From Roseomonas fluvialis (GTDB lineage Bacteria > Pseudomonadota > Alphaproteobacteria > Acetobacterales > Acetobacteraceae), in the NCBI RefSeq assembly GCF_022846615.1, contig NZ_AP025637.1, positions 3,001,001 through 3,065,000 of the forward strand: a stretch of DNA of 64,000 nucleotides, read 5' to 3'. Below are positions 1 to 8,619 of this stretch, in pieces. Below the pieces are notes generated by a model. It saw only the letters and a list, made by a program, of their open reading frames with translations, searched no databases and had not been told where the DNA came from. The translations under genes were made by a program, and so were the position numbers. The number at the start of each line of letters is the position of its first letter. Position 1 is the first letter of the stretch.

Positions 1-598
1 CGCGATCAATGCCGGCCTGACGCTGCCGAACCTGGCGATCGCCCCGGCCTATCGCGCCGACGGATCGGGCACGACCTTCGTGTGGGTGTCCTACCTCTCG
101 GACGTCAGCGAGGAATTCAAGACCCGCGTGGGTGTCGGCACCTCGGTCCGCTTCCCCGCGGGCACCGGCGCGCGCGGCAATGAAGGCGTGGCCGGCACGG
201 TGCGCCAGGTGCGCGGCGCCATCGGCTATGTCGAGAACGCCTACGCCATCACGAACCGCCTGGTGACGACGCAGATCCAGAACCGCGACGGCAACTTCGT
301 GAAGCCGGAGCACGAGACCTTCATGGCGGCCGCCGGCGCCGCCGACTGGAACGTGCCGGGCTTCGCCGCGAACGTGGTCAACACGGCCGGCCCGCAGTCC
401 TGGCCGATCGTGGCGCCGACCTTCATCCTGCTGCCCACCAACCCGGCCGACGCGGCGCGCAGCGCGAATGTGCGCCGCTTCTTCGACTGGGCCTTCAAGG
501 ATGGCGACCGCCTGGCGCAGGAACTCGAATACATCCCGCTGCCGCAGTCGGCCAAGGACGCGGTGCGCGCCGCCTGGAACCGCCAGTTCGGCGCCTGA
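1..598 (+). CDS. pstS: Phosphate ABC transporter substrate-binding protein PstS, C-terminal part (5' end outside window)
   Basis: The reading frame is open from base 2 to the stop at 596-598, so only the C-terminal 198 residues are present. The segment near the left edge carries GSGTTFVW, the phosphate-binding serine/threonine loop typical of PstS, and the tail is the usual helix-rich second lobe. The protein would bind inorganic phosphate in the periplasm and pass it to PstC/PstA. It heads a pst-pho block with pstC, pstA, pstB, phoU and phoB following on the same strand, which makes the identification firm. Signal peptide and promoter, including any Pho box, lie outside the window. Confidence 0.93.
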   Translation, partial: AINAGLTLPNLAIAPAYRADGSGTTFVWVSYLSDVSEEFKTRVGVGTSVRFPAGTGARGNEGVAGTVRQVRGAIGYVENAYAITNRLVTTQIQNRDGNFVKPEHETFMAAAGAADWNVPGFAANVVNTAGPQSWPIVAPTFILLPTNPADAARSANVRRFFDWAFKDGDRLAQELEYIPLPQSAKDAVRAAWNRQFGA

Positions 599-609
599 TG
601 CGACCCCCA

Positions 610-634
610 GGGGCCCGGCACGCCGCCGGGCCCC
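610..634 (+). terminator. Attenuator-like hairpin between pstS and pstC
   Basis: A perfect 10-bp stem (GGGGCCCGGC at 610-619, its complement at 625-634) with a 5-base loop is followed by a pyrimidine-rich tract, TTCTTCTTCCTCC. It lies 12 bases after the pstS stop. A partial terminator or 3'-end stabiliser here would let the binding protein be made in excess over the membrane components, as is common in ABC operons. The T-tract is interrupted by C, so full termination is uncertain. Confidence 0.6.
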
Positions 635-662
635 TTCTTCTTCCTCCTGACGGGCAGACACA

Positions 663-1634
663 GTGAGCCAGGCCGCGACAGCCTCCCCCCCGGCCCCCGC
701 GCGCACGGCGCGCGGCGCCGGCAACCTCGGCGACATCATCTTCGAATGGGCGTGCAGGGGCGCGGGCATCTTCGTCCTGCTGCTGCTCGGCGCCATCATC
801 GTCGAATTGTTCATCGCCGGCCTGCCGGCCTTCCGCGCCTTCGGCATCGGCTTCATCTGGTCGACCGAATGGGACCCGGTGCAGGAGGTGTTTGGCGCCG
901 GCGTGTCGATCTACGGCACCGTCGTGACTGCCGTGCTGGCCATCCTGCTGGCGGTTCCGGTCGCCTTCGGGATCGCCTTCTACCTGACCGAACTGGCGCC
1001 CGTCTGGCTGCGCCGCCCGGTCGGAACCGCGGTCGAACTGCTCGCCGCCGTGCCGTCGATCATCTACGGCATGTGGGGCTTCTTCGTCATCGTCCCCGCC
1101 TTCGCGACCTACATCCAGCCCACGCTGATCGACACGCTGGGCGAATTGCCGCTGGTGGGCTTCCTGTTCCAGGGCGCGCCCTTCGGCACCGGCATCTTCA
1201 CCGCGTCCTTCATCCTCGCGATCATGATCCTGCCCTTCATCGCGGCGACCATGCGCGACGTGTTCGAGCAGGTGCCGCCGGTCTACAAGGAAAGCGCCTA
1301 CGGCCTCGGGGCCACCACCTGGGAAGTGATGCGCGGCGTGGTCATTCCCTACACGCGCGTCTCGGTGGTCGGCGGCATAATGCTGGGCCTGGGGCGCGCG
1401 CTCGGCGAGACGATGGCGGTCACCTTCGTGATCGGCAACGCCAACCGCATCACCGGGTCCCTGTTCGGGCCGGGCAACACCATCGCCTCGCTGGTCGCGC
1501 TCGAATTCGGCGAGAGCGAGACGGGCAGCCTGAAGCTCGCCTCGCTGCTCGCACTGGGCTTCATCCTGTTCGTGCTGAGCTTCATCGTGCTCGCCACCTC
1601 GCGCTACCTGCTGCGCTCGCGACTGAAGGCCTGA
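663..1634 (+). CDS. pstC: Phosphate ABC transporter permease PstC
   Basis: 323 residues from a GTG start. The protein is an inner-membrane permease with about six hydrophobic segments (first near residues 35-58) and a binding-protein-dependent transport domain. The cytoplasmic coupling loop [20 protein letters not shown] near residues 210-230 is the EAA motif that contacts the PstB ATPase, and the [11 protein letters not shown] stretch is characteristic of PstC. The N-terminal 25 residues are Ala/Pro-rich and likely unstructured. The neighbours pstS and pstA (4-base gap) define its role as one half of the phosphate channel. The GTG start was chosen because no in-frame ATG precedes the first membrane segment. 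Confidence 0.95.
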   Translation: MSQAATASPPAPARTARGAGNLGDIIFEWACRGAGIFVLLLLGAIIVELFIAGLPAFRAFGIGFIWSTEWDPVQEVFGAGVSIYGTVVTAVLAILLAVPVAFGIAFYLTELAPVWLRRPVGTAVELLAAVPSIIYGMWGFFVIVPAFATYIQPTLIDTLGELPLVGFLFQGAPFGTGIFTASFILAIMILPFIAATMRDVFEQVPPVYKESAYGLGATTWEVMRGVVIPYTRVSVVGGIMLGLGRALGETMAVTFVIGNANRITGSLFGPGNTIASLVALEFGESETGSLKLASLLALGFILFVLSFIVLATSRYLLRSRLKA

Positions 1635-1638
1635 TCCC

Positions 1639-2532
1639 ATGAGCATGACGCTCTCCGCCGGCACGGTCCCCGGCCCGCGCAAGGACCCCGAGGTCGCACT
1701 CGCTCTCGGCCGCCGTCGCAAGCGCGCCGACCTGGTCATCCGCATCCTGTGCGTGCTGGCGACCGCGATCGGGCTGATCTTCCTCGCCTCGATCCTGACC
1801 ACGCTGTTCTATCGCGGGTTCGAGGCGATGAACCTGCGTGTCTTCACCCATGTTATGGCGCCGCCGGGGTCCGAAGGCGGGCTGCTCAACGCCATCGTAG
1901 GCAGCCTGATCCAGGCCGCGCTCGGCACCGCGATCGGCACGCCGATCGGCATGCTGGTCGGCACCTACCTGGCGGAATACGCCCGCGAGTCGAAGCTCGG
2001 CAACATCGTGCGCTTCGTCTCGGACATCCTGCTCTCGGCGCCGTCGATCCTGATCGGGCTGTTCGTCTACCAGATCCTGGTGCTGCCCTTCGGCGGCTTC
2101 TCGGGCTGGGCGGGTGTCGCCGCACTCGCGATCATCGTCATCCCGGTCGTGGTCCGCACCACCGAGGACATGCTGACGCTGATCCCGAACACCCTGCGCG
2201 AGGCTGTGATCGGCCTCGGTTCGCCCAAGTGGAAGATGATCGTCTTCGTCTGCTGGAAGTCGGCCATGTCGGGCATCATCACCGGCATCCTGCTGGCGGT
2301 GGCGCGCGTCGCCGGGGAAACAGCGCCGCTGCTGTTCACCTCGCTGGGCAACAACGCCTGGTCGACCGACCTGACCAAGCCGATGTCCAGCCTGCCACTG
2401 GCGATCTACGCCTTCGCAGGCTCCCCCTTCGAGGACTGGATCGCGCTCGCCTGGGCCGGCGCCTTGCTGATCACGCTGAGCGTGCTGCTTCTCAACATCC
2501 TGGCGCGCACCGTGCTGCGCGGCCGCAAGTGA
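1639..2532 (+). CDS. pstA: Phosphate ABC transporter permease PstA
   Basis: 297 residues, six predicted membrane segments, a partner of PstC in the phosphate channel. A cytoplasmic N-terminus (about 30 residues, rich in Arg/Lys) precedes the first membrane span near residues 32-55. The EAA loop [19 protein letters not shown] lies near residues 185-205, and [19 protein letters not shown] is typical of PstA. It begins 4 bases after pstC ends and is followed by pstB after 17 bases, so it is part of one transcription unit. Confidence 0.95.
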   Translation: MSMTLSAGTVPGPRKDPEVALALGRRRKRADLVIRILCVLATAIGLIFLASILTTLFYRGFEAMNLRVFTHVMAPPGSEGGLLNAIVGSLIQAALGTAIGTPIGMLVGTYLAEYARESKLGNIVRFVSDILLSAPSILIGLFVYQILVLPFGGFSGWAGVAALAIIVIPVVVRTTEDMLTLIPNTLREAVIGLGSPKWKMIVFVCWKSAMSGIITGILLAVARVAGETAPLLFTSLGNNAWSTDLTKPMSSLPLAIYAFAGSPFEDWIALAWAGALLITLSVLLLNILARTVLRGRK

Positions 2533-2549
2533 GCGGAAGGAACGACACC

Positions 2550-3389
2550 ATGTCGACCACCACAGACACCGGCACGGCCGAGGCCGCCACCCAGGGCTTC
2601 GGCGGCGTGCAGGCCCGCTCCGAGGCGAAGCTCAACGCGACGCGCATCGCCATCAAGGGGCTCGACTTCTTCTATGGCGACAACCGCGCCCTGAAGTCGA
2701 TCGACTTCAACATCCCCGACCGCCAGGTCACCGGCATGATCGGCCCGTCGGGCTGCGGGAAGTCGACCCTGCTGCGCGTGCTGAACCGGATGTACAGCCT
2801 GTATCCGAACCAGCGCGCAACCGGCGAGGCGATGATCGACGGCATGAATATCGTCGCCCCCGATGCCGACCTGAACGCCCTGCGCGCCAAGATCGGCATG
2901 GTGTTCCAGAAGCCCACGCCCTTCCCCATGACCATCTTCGACAACATCGCCTTCGGCATTCGCCTGCACGAAAAGCTGTCCAAGGCGCAGATGGACGAAC
3001 GGGTGGAATGGGCGCTGACGCGCGCAGCCATCTGGAACGAGGTGAAGGACCGGCTGGACAGTTCGGCCCTCGGCCTCTCGGGCGGGCAGCAGCAGCGCCT
3101 GTGCATCGCGCGCACCATCGCGGTGCGCCCCGAGGTCATCCTGTTCGACGAACCGACCAGCGCGCTCGACCCGATCAGCACGCTGAAGATCGAGGAACTG
3201 ATCGACGAGCTGAAGCGCGACTTCACCATCGTGATCGTCACGCACAACATGCAGCAGGCGGCGCGCTGCGCCGACCAGGTGGCGTTCTTCTACCTCGGCG
3301 AACTGATCGAGGTGGCGCCGGCGGCGCAGATGTTCACCGCGCCCAAGCACCCGAAGACCCAGGAATACATCACCGGCCGCTTCGGCTGA
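2550..3389 (+). CDS. pstB: Phosphate ABC transporter ATP-binding protein PstB
   Basis: 279 residues starting at an ATG preceded by GGAAGG. Walker A GPSGCGKS is at residues 65-72, the ABC signature LSGGQ at 176-180, Walker B VILFDEP at 196-202 and the switch histidine at 232. The inserted segment around residues 81-105 and the phrase [20 protein letters not shown] are diagnostic of PstB. It powers phosphate import through PstCA. An open frame extends far upstream through pstA in another frame, but the codon pattern and Shine-Dalgarno site fix the start here. The first 30 residues are a non-conserved extension. Confidence 0.96.
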   Translation: MSTTTDTGTAEAATQGFGGVQARSEAKLNATRIAIKGLDFFYGDNRALKSIDFNIPDRQVTGMIGPSGCGKSTLLRVLNRMYSLYPNQRATGEAMIDGMNIVAPDADLNALRAKIGMVFQKPTPFPMTIFDNIAFGIRLHEKLSKAQMDERVEWALTRAAIWNEVKDRLDSSALGLSGGQQQRLCIARTIAVRPEVILFDEPTSALDPISTLKIEELIDELKRDFTIVIVTHNMQQAARCADQVAFFYLGELIEVAPAAQMFTAPKHPKTQEYITGRFG

Positions 3390-3408
3390 GCCCGGCAAGG
3401 ACACGACC

Positions 3409-4125
3409 ATGCCCACCGAACACATCGTGCGATCCTACGACGAGGACCTGCGCAAGCTGCGCGACCTGACCGCCCGCATGGGCGGCCTGGCCGAACGCCA
3501 GGTGGCCGACGCAACCCGTGCCCTGGTGCGCCGCGACACCGCCCTGGCCGCCGAGGTGGTCAGCCGCGACGCGCAGATCGACGCGCTGGAGCGTGAGGTC
3601 GAGGCCTTCTGCGTGCGCCTGCTCGCGCTGCGCCAGCCCATGGCCGCCGACCTGCGCGTGGTGATCGCCGCCATGAAGGCATCGAACGACATCGAGCGCA
3701 TCGGCGACTACGCGCGCAACGCCGCCAAGCGCGCCATCGTGCTGGCCTCCCTGCCCTCGATCGGCAGCCTCAACGGCTTCGAGCGCATGGCGCAGATGGT
3801 GCAGGAAAACCTCAAGGCCGCGATGGACGCCTTCGTGAACGACGACGCCGAGGCCGCCCAGCGCGTCTGGGAGGCCGACGAACCGGTGGATGCCATCTAC
3901 AACGGTATCTTCCGCGAATTGCTGACCTTCATGATGGAGGACCCGCGCAACATCACCGCGGCCACCCACATGCTGTTCATCGCCAAGAACCTGGAGCGCA
4001 TCGGCGACCACACCACAAACATCGCCGAACGCATCTTCTACGCCGTGCGCGGCGACACACTGCCGGACGAACGCCCCAAGGCCGACCAGTCGGCCTTCGC
4101 GGTGGTGCGCCCCGCCGGCGAATAG
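3409..4125 (+). CDS. phoU: Phosphate signalling complex protein PhoU
   Basis: 238 residues, all-helical, with two tandem PhoU three-helix bundles (about 15-105 and 118-212). Each bundle carries the acidic metal-binding motif: ASNDIERIGDYA near residues 88-99 and AKNLERIGDHTTNIAE near 190-205. PhoU couples the Pst transporter to the sensor kinase PhoR and represses the Pho regulon when phosphate is plentiful. It starts 19 bases after pstB and is followed after 11 bases by phoB. Confidence 0.96.
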   Translation: MPTEHIVRSYDEDLRKLRDLTARMGGLAERQVADATRALVRRDTALAAEVVSRDAQIDALEREVEAFCVRLLALRQPMAADLRVVIAAMKASNDIERIGDYARNAAKRAIVLASLPSIGSLNGFERMAQMVQENLKAAMDAFVNDDAEAAQRVWEADEPVDAIYNGIFRELLTFMMEDPRNITAATHMLFIAKNLERIGDHTTNIAERIFYAVRGDTLPDERPKADQSAFAVVRPAGE

Positions 4126-4136
4126 GAGCCGCCCCG

Positions 4137-4853
4137 ATGGCCGAGGCCTACGCCACGCTCGCCAAGCCCACCATCCTCGTGGTCGAGGACGAGGCGCCGC
4201 TGCTCACGCTGCTGCGCTACAACCTCGAGAAACAGGGCTTCCGCGTCGAGGAAGCCGCCGATGGCCAGGAAGCGCTGCTGCGCGTGGCCGAGGCGCGGCC
4301 CGACCTGGTGCTGCTCGACTGGATGCTGCCTGCGCTGTCGGGCATCGAGGTCTGCCGCCAACTGCGCCGCCGCCCCAACACGCGCGACCTGCCCATCATC
4401 ATGGTGACCGCGCGCACCGAGGACCAGGACGCGGTGCGCGCGCTTGACACCGGCGCCGACGACTACATCGCCAAGCCCTTCGTGATGGACGCGCTGCTCG
4501 CGCGCATCCGCGCCCTGCTGCGCCGGTCGGGCGGCGTCGCGACCAAGGGCACGCTGACCTATCGCGACCTGACGATGGACCAGGACGCGCACCGCGTTGC
4601 GCGCGCCGGCCGTGCGCTCCACCTGGGGCCCACCGAATACCGGCTGATGGAATTCTTCCTGCAGCACCCCGGGCGCGTGTTCACGCGCGAACAGTTGCTC
4701 GATGCCGTCTGGGGCCGCGACATCCACGTCGAACCGCGCACGGTGGACGTGCATATCCGCCGCCTGCGCAAGGCGATCAACGCCGACCACGAACCCGACC
4801 TGATCCGCACGGTGCGGTCGGCCGGCTATGCGCTCGACTCGGAAGATCATTAG
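4137..4853 (+). CDS. phoB: Phosphate regulon response regulator PhoB
   Basis: 238 residues with an N-terminal receiver domain (about 11-128) and a C-terminal winged-helix DNA-binding domain (about 135-234). The acidic pocket is E17/D18, the phospho-acceptor D61 in LLDWMLP, with T91 and K113 as the conserved switch residues. The second domain contains LGPTEYRLMEFFLQHPGRVF and VDVHIRRLRKAI, typical of PhoB. It would activate the pst operon itself and other phosphate-starvation genes. The partner kinase PhoR is not in the window; a position upstream of pstS is possible but not seen. The stop codon is followed at once by a dispersed repeat. Confidence 0.94.
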   Translation: MAEAYATLAKPTILVVEDEAPLLTLLRYNLEKQGFRVEEAADGQEALLRVAEARPDLVLLDWMLPALSGIEVCRQLRRRPNTRDLPIIMVTARTEDQDAVRALDTGADDYIAKPFVMDALLARIRALLRRSGGVATKGTLTYRDLTMDQDAHRVARAGRALHLGPTEYRLMEFFLQHPGRVFTREQLLDAVWGRDIHVEPRTVDVHIRRLRKAINADHEPDLIRTVRSAGYALDSEDH

Positions 4854-4990
4854 CGCGCCCTCGGACGGCGGGCGGGCCGCGTCCGCGGCCCTTGCCTTCG
4901 CGCCACGCACTGTCGCGCCGAGCGCCACGGACGGTCTCGGCGCGGTCGCGCTTTGCGCTCCCGGATCGTGCATGCGCACGATCCGCCCGG
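4854..4990 (+). repeat. Dispersed structured repeat, copy 1 (3' of phoB)
   Basis: This intergenic segment shares an ordered set of blocks with 24520-24660 (same strand) and 35170-35306 (opposite strand). The blocks are GACGGCGGGCGG, an 18-base hairpin, TTGCCTTCGCGCC, a variable spacer, GGCGCGGTCGCGC followed by TTGCGCTCCC, and a second hairpin beginning GGATCG. Hairpin I is 4874-4891 (8-bp stem GGGCCGCG, 2-base loop). Hairpin II is 4963-4984 (9-bp stem GGATCGTGC, 4-base loop). The stems differ in sequence from the other copies but remain paired. It starts at the phoB stop and lies between convergent genes, so it may end transcription or protect the mRNA 3' end. Confidence 0.7.
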
Positions 4991-4993
4991 TTG

Positions 4994-5548
4994 TCAGCCC
5001 CGCGCAATCCGCGCGCAGCAGCGTTCGAAGGCCGCAAGGTCGCGCCAACGGTCGCCCGCCGCGTCGTGGCGTTCGAACGCGCCGCCCGCAGCCGCGATGC
5101 CGCCATCGATCATCAGGTTGTCGCCCAAGCCGAAATCCTCGAGGCCCATGGACTCGGCATCCTCGAAGCCGCCATCGGCGCGCGGACGTGCCGCAGCCCC
5201 CAGGAATCCGCGCGTGCGGGCCAGGAAGTCCGCCGCCGCAGTGCTGTACCCCGCCACCGGCCGCCCCAGCGCCCGCATGAAGCCGAGCTCGTAGACGGTA
5301 CCCACATCCGCCGATGGCCCGCGGAACGGCGTCAGGTTCGCGATCAGCGCCTGGCAGGACCGGATATGCGCCTCGTTGCCCAGGTAGATCCGCATCCAGT
5401 ACGGCATCTCGGCCGGCGGGGCGGCGGGCGGCGGATCGAGCGGAAACACCCCCTCCAGCCCATGTGCTGCGCAGACGCGCTTCTTCGCCGCTGCGACCTC
5501 CAGGGCATCGGGCAGGAAGACTTCGGGGCCGGCGAGATAGACGCGCAT
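4994..5548 (-). CDS. Nucleoside 2-deoxyribosyltransferase-like protein
   Basis: 184 residues. The N-terminal YLAGPEVF (residues 4-11), the segment ALIANLTPFRGPSADVGTVYELGF (about 67-90) with D81 and the probable catalytic E87, and the C-terminal GDNLMID near 142-148 match the nucleoside 2-deoxyribosyltransferase fold. Members swap bases on deoxyribonucleosides or hydrolyse the N-glycosidic bond of (deoxy)nucleotides in purine/pyrimidine salvage; which of these applies here cannot be read from sequence. The start is the ATG giving MRVYLAG; longer upstream open frame lacks family similarity. It is convergent with phoB across the repeat and divergent from the next hydrolase gene, 51 bases away. 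Confidence 0.85.
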   Translation of the reverse strand: MRVYLAGPEVFLPDALEVAAAKKRVCAAHGLEGVFPLDPPPAAPPAEMPYWMRIYLGNEAHIRSCQALIANLTPFRGPSADVGTVYELGFMRALGRPVAGYSTAAADFLARTRGFLGAAARPRADGGFEDAESMGLEDFGLGDNLMIDGGIAAAGGAFERHDAAGDRWRDLAAFERCCARIARG

Positions 5549-5599
5549 CCGCCCGATCCTGCCTTGCCCGCGGCGCCTGCGCCATGTGAAAGGGCGGCC

Positions 5600-6415
5600 A
5601 TGGACCTGCAAGCCGAATACGACAACCGCGCCCGCGTGCCGGGCTCCGCCGCTATCCTCGAACAGTGGTCGCGCGATGCCGAGGCCTTCCGCACAACCTG
5701 GGCGCGAAGCCAGCTCGACCTGCCCTATGGGGTCTCGGCGCGCGAACGCTTCGACCTGTTCCTGCCCGAGCAGGACGGCGTGGCCCCGCTCGCCGTCTTC
5801 ATCCATGGCGGCTACTGGCAGGCGCTGGACCGCAAGGCGGTCAGCCATTTCGCGCGCGGCATGCTGCTGCAGGGCGTGGCGGTGGCGGTGCCCTCCTACG
5901 ACCTGTGCCCCACCGTGCCGCTGGCCAAGATCATCGACCAGATGCAGCAGCTCTGCGCCATCCTCTGTGCCAAGACGCACCAGGCCATGCTCGCGGTCGG
6001 GCATTCCGCCGGCGGGCACCTGGCCGCCTCGCTGCTCGGGCAGGATTATTCGCGCTTCGCCAAGCCGCTGGGGCGCCAGGTCGTGCCGGGCGCGCTGCCG
6101 ATCTCGGGTGTCTTCGAACTGGAACCGCTGCTCGGCACGACCATCGGCCAGGCGCTGAAGCTCTCGCCCGAGGCTGCGCGCACCCTCTCCCCCCGCTTCC
6201 AGGACCCGGCCGATGGCGCGCTGCACGTCGTGGTGGGTGGCGTCGAGAGCGACGAATTCCGCCGCCAGTCGCGCGACTTCGCCGAGGCCTGGGGCGGCAC
6301 GCTCGATGAAATAGCCGGGGCGAACCACTTCACCGTGCTCGACCCGCTGACCGACCCCGCCTCGCCCCTGGCCACCCGGGCGGCCGAGATGGCGCGGCGG
6401 CTTGCGTCCCTGTGA
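5600..6415 (+). CDS. Alpha/beta hydrolase, arylformamidase (kynurenine formamidase) like
   Basis: 271 residues. The oxyanion-hole motif HGGYW is at residues 69-73, the nucleophile serine is S136 in GHSAGGH, the acid is probably D218 and the base H243 in NHFTVLD. The HGGYW form and length match the alpha/beta hydrolase branch that includes kynurenine formamidase, which hydrolyses N-formylkynurenine in tryptophan breakdown. No other kynurenine genes are adjacent, so an esterase with another substrate is possible. No signal peptide is present, so it is cytoplasmic. The start ATG at 5600 follows AGGGCGGCC. Confidence 0.8.
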   Translation: MDLQAEYDNRARVPGSAAILEQWSRDAEAFRTTWARSQLDLPYGVSARERFDLFLPEQDGVAPLAVFIHGGYWQALDRKAVSHFARGMLLQGVAVAVPSYDLCPTVPLAKIIDQMQQLCAILCAKTHQAMLAVGHSAGGHLAASLLGQDYSRFAKPLGRQVVPGALPISGVFELEPLLGTTIGQALKLSPEAARTLSPRFQDPADGALHVVVGGVESDEFRRQSRDFAEAWGGTLDEIAGANHFTVLDPLTDPASPLATRAAEMARRLASL

Positions 6416-6464
6416 CGCTTCGCGCTTAACAGGGGCGACACTTCACGGCAGCGGGAGGCTTCCA

Positions 6465-7646
6465 ATGATCGGCATCGGACGGCGCGGGCTCTTGACCGGA
6501 TCGACGGCACTTCTCGCGGCGCCGGCGCTGCTGCACGCGCAGCCGGCGGGCGGCGTGAAGATCGGCCTGGTCGCGGTGCAGACCGGCCCGCAGGCGGCCC
6601 TCGGCACCCAGCTGCGCGACGGCTTCCTGCAGGGGCTGCGGCACCTCGATGGCAAGCTCGGCGGCCTGACCACCGAGGTCGTGCACATCGACGACGAACT
6701 GCGCCCGGAAGTGGCCGTGACCAAGGTGCGCGCCGCGCTGGAACGCGACCGCGTGGATTTCGTGGTGGGCGTGGTGTTCTCGAACATCCTCGCCGCCATC
6801 CTGCGGCCGGTGACGGAAGCCAACACCTTCCTGATCAGCACGAATGCCGGCCCGTCCACCTTCGCCGGGCGCGGCTGCAACCCGTTCTTCTTCACCACGT
6901 CGTACAACAACGACCAGGTCCATTCCGTGATCGGCCAGGCCTGCGAGGACCGCGGCTACCGCCGCGTCTTCGTGATGGTGCCGAACTACCAGGCCGGGCG
7001 CGATGCGGTCGCCGGCTTCAAGTCCCGCATCAAGGGGACGGTGGTCGACGAGGTCTATGTGCCCCTCACCCAGCTCGATTTCTCGGCGGAACTCGCGAAG
7101 ATCGCGGCCGCCCGCCCCGACGCCATCTTCACCTTCATGCCGGGCGGGCTCGGCGTGAACCTGGTGCGGCAGTACCGCCAGGCGGGGCTCGCCAACATCC
7201 CGTTCCTGTCCACCTTCACGGTGGATGAAGCCACGCTGCCCGCGCAGGGCGAAGCCGCGCTCGGCTTCTATTCCGCGGCGTCCTGGGCGCCGAACATGGA
7301 CAACCCGCAGAACCAGCGCTTCGTCCGCGACTTCGAGGCGCAGTTCAACTACGTGCCGGCCTCCTACGCCGCGCAGTCCTACGACGGCGCGATGCTGCTG
7401 GATTCCGCGATCCGCAAGGTCAACGGCAACCTCGCCAACAAGGATGCGCTGCGCGAGGCCATTCGCGCGGCGGATTTCCGCTCGGTGCGCGGGCCGTTCA
7501 AGTTCGGTGTGAATCACTACCCGGTGCAGGATTTCTGGCTGCTCAAGGTGGCGCGCCGCCCCGATGGCAAGTTCTGGACCGAGACCGACCGCAAGGTGCT
7601 GGAAGCCAACGTCGATCCCTGGGCGGCCGAATGCCGCATGCGCTGA
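6465..7646 (+). CDS. Branched-chain amino acid type ABC transporter substrate-binding protein
   Basis: 393 residues. The N-terminus has a signal peptide with a twin arginine (R6-R7) and a hydrophobic core ending near ALLHAQ (about residue 26), so export by Tat or Sec is expected. The rest is a two-lobe periplasmic binding fold: KIGLVAVQTGPQAALG at the first strand, GVVFSNILAAILRPVTEANT near residue 100-120, and the hinge region STFTVDEATLP. It is the first gene of a five-gene operon with two LivH/LivM type permeases and two LivG/LivF type ATPases. The ligand could be a branched-chain amino acid, an amide or an aromatic acid; the sequence does not decide. A GGGAGG ribosome-binding site precedes the ATG. 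Confidence 0.87.
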   Translation: MIGIGRRGLLTGSTALLAAPALLHAQPAGGVKIGLVAVQTGPQAALGTQLRDGFLQGLRHLDGKLGGLTTEVVHIDDELRPEVAVTKVRAALERDRVDFVVGVVFSNILAAILRPVTEANTFLISTNAGPSTFAGRGCNPFFFTTSYNNDQVHSVIGQACEDRGYRRVFVMVPNYQAGRDAVAGFKSRIKGTVVDEVYVPLTQLDFSAELAKIAAARPDAIFTFMPGGLGVNLVRQYRQAGLANIPFLSTFTVDEATLPAQGEAALGFYSAASWAPNMDNPQNQRFVRDFEAQFNYVPASYAAQSYDGAMLLDSAIRKVNGNLANKDALREAIRAADFRSVRGPFKFGVNHYPVQDFWLLKVARRPDGKFWTETDRKVLEANVDPWAAECRMR

Positions 7647-7695
7647 TGCGCGCGGGGCTGGCGGGGCGGCCGCGCGCCAAGCGAAAGCGCCGGGT

Positions 7696-8619
7696 GTGAC
7701 CACCCAGCTGCTGCTGGTGCAGGCCCTGAACGGCCTGCAGCTCGGCATCCTGTTGTTCCTGGTGGCGGCGGGCCTCACGCTGGTGTTCGGCGTGATGGAT
7801 TTCATCAACCTCGCGCATGGCGTGCAGTACATGCTGGGCGCCTATCTCGGCGCGGCGCTGGCGGCGGCGACGGGATCATTCTGGCTCGGCCTGCTGCTGG
7901 CCTTGCCGGCGGCGCTGGCGGCGGGGCTGCTGCTGGAAGTGCTGGTGTTCCGGCACCTCTATGCCCGTGACCACCTGGCCCAGGTTCTCGCCACCTTCGG
8001 CGTCATCCTGTTCCTGAACGAGGGTGTGAAGGTGGTGTTCGGCGCGGCCCCGTTGCAGGTCGCGATCCCGCCGGTGCTCGAAGGCGGCATCGAGATCATG
8101 CCTGGCCTGCAATACCCGCTCTATCGCGTCGCTGTGCTGGTCGCCGGGCTCGCGACCGGCGGGCTGCTGTGGTGGCTGGTGGAGCGCACGCGCATCGGCA
8201 TGCTGGTGCGCGCGGGGGCGACGAACGCGCCGATGGTTTCGGCACTCGGCGTCGACATCAATCGCCTGTTCCTGCTGGTCTTTGCCTTCGGCGCGATGCT
8301 GGCCGGCTTCGCGGGCGTGCTGGCCGGGCCGATCTTCTCGGTCGAGCCGGGCATGGGCGACAATGTCCTGATCCTGGCCTTCGTGGTAATCGTGATCGGC
8401 GGGATCGGTTCCATCCGCGGGGCCTTCATCGCCGCCCTGCTGGTCGGGCTGATCGACACGCTGGGCAAGTCGCTCGCCCCCGATCTGCTGCGCCTGGTGC
8501 TGGACCCGTCGGCCGCACGCCAGGCCGGCGCGGCGCTCGCATCCATGCTGGTGTACGTCGCGATGGCGGCGATCCTCGCCTTCCGCCCCGCCGGCCTGTT
8601 TCCCGTCCGCAGCAGCTGA
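7696..8619 (+). CDS. Branched-chain amino acid type ABC permease, LivH family
   Basis: 307 residues from a GTG start, almost entirely hydrophobic with about eight membrane segments. LVFGVMDFINLAHGVQYMLGAYLGA (about 30-54) is the typical LivH opening, and the EAA-like loop VRAGATNAPMVSALGVDINRL lies near residues 172-192. It forms half of the import channel. The GTG at 7696 is the best start: the frame upstream overlaps the binding-protein gene and encodes Arg/Ala-rich sequence unlike the family. Its stop overlaps the next start (TGATG), indicating coupled translation. Confidence 0.85.
   Translation: MTTQLLLVQALNGLQLGILLFLVAAGLTLVFGVMDFINLAHGVQYMLGAYLGAALAAATGSFWLGLLLALPAALAAGLLLEVLVFRHLYARDHLAQVLATFGVILFLNEGVKVVFGAAPLQVAIPPVLEGGIEIMPGLQYPLYRVAVLVAGLATGGLLWWLVERTRIGMLVRAGATNAPMVSALGVDINRLFLLVFAFGAMLAGFAGVLAGPIFSVEPGMGDNVLILAFVVIVIGGIGSIRGAFIAALLVGLIDTLGKSLAPDLLRLVLDPSAARQAGAALASMLVYVAMAAILAFRPAGLFPVRSS

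Noticed and set aside
495-1802. Long minus-strand open frame of more than 400 codons opposite pstC
   Set aside because: It is rich in His, Gln, Arg and Glu and lies antisense to pstC, which is well conserved. High-GC codon bias creates such shadows throughout the window.
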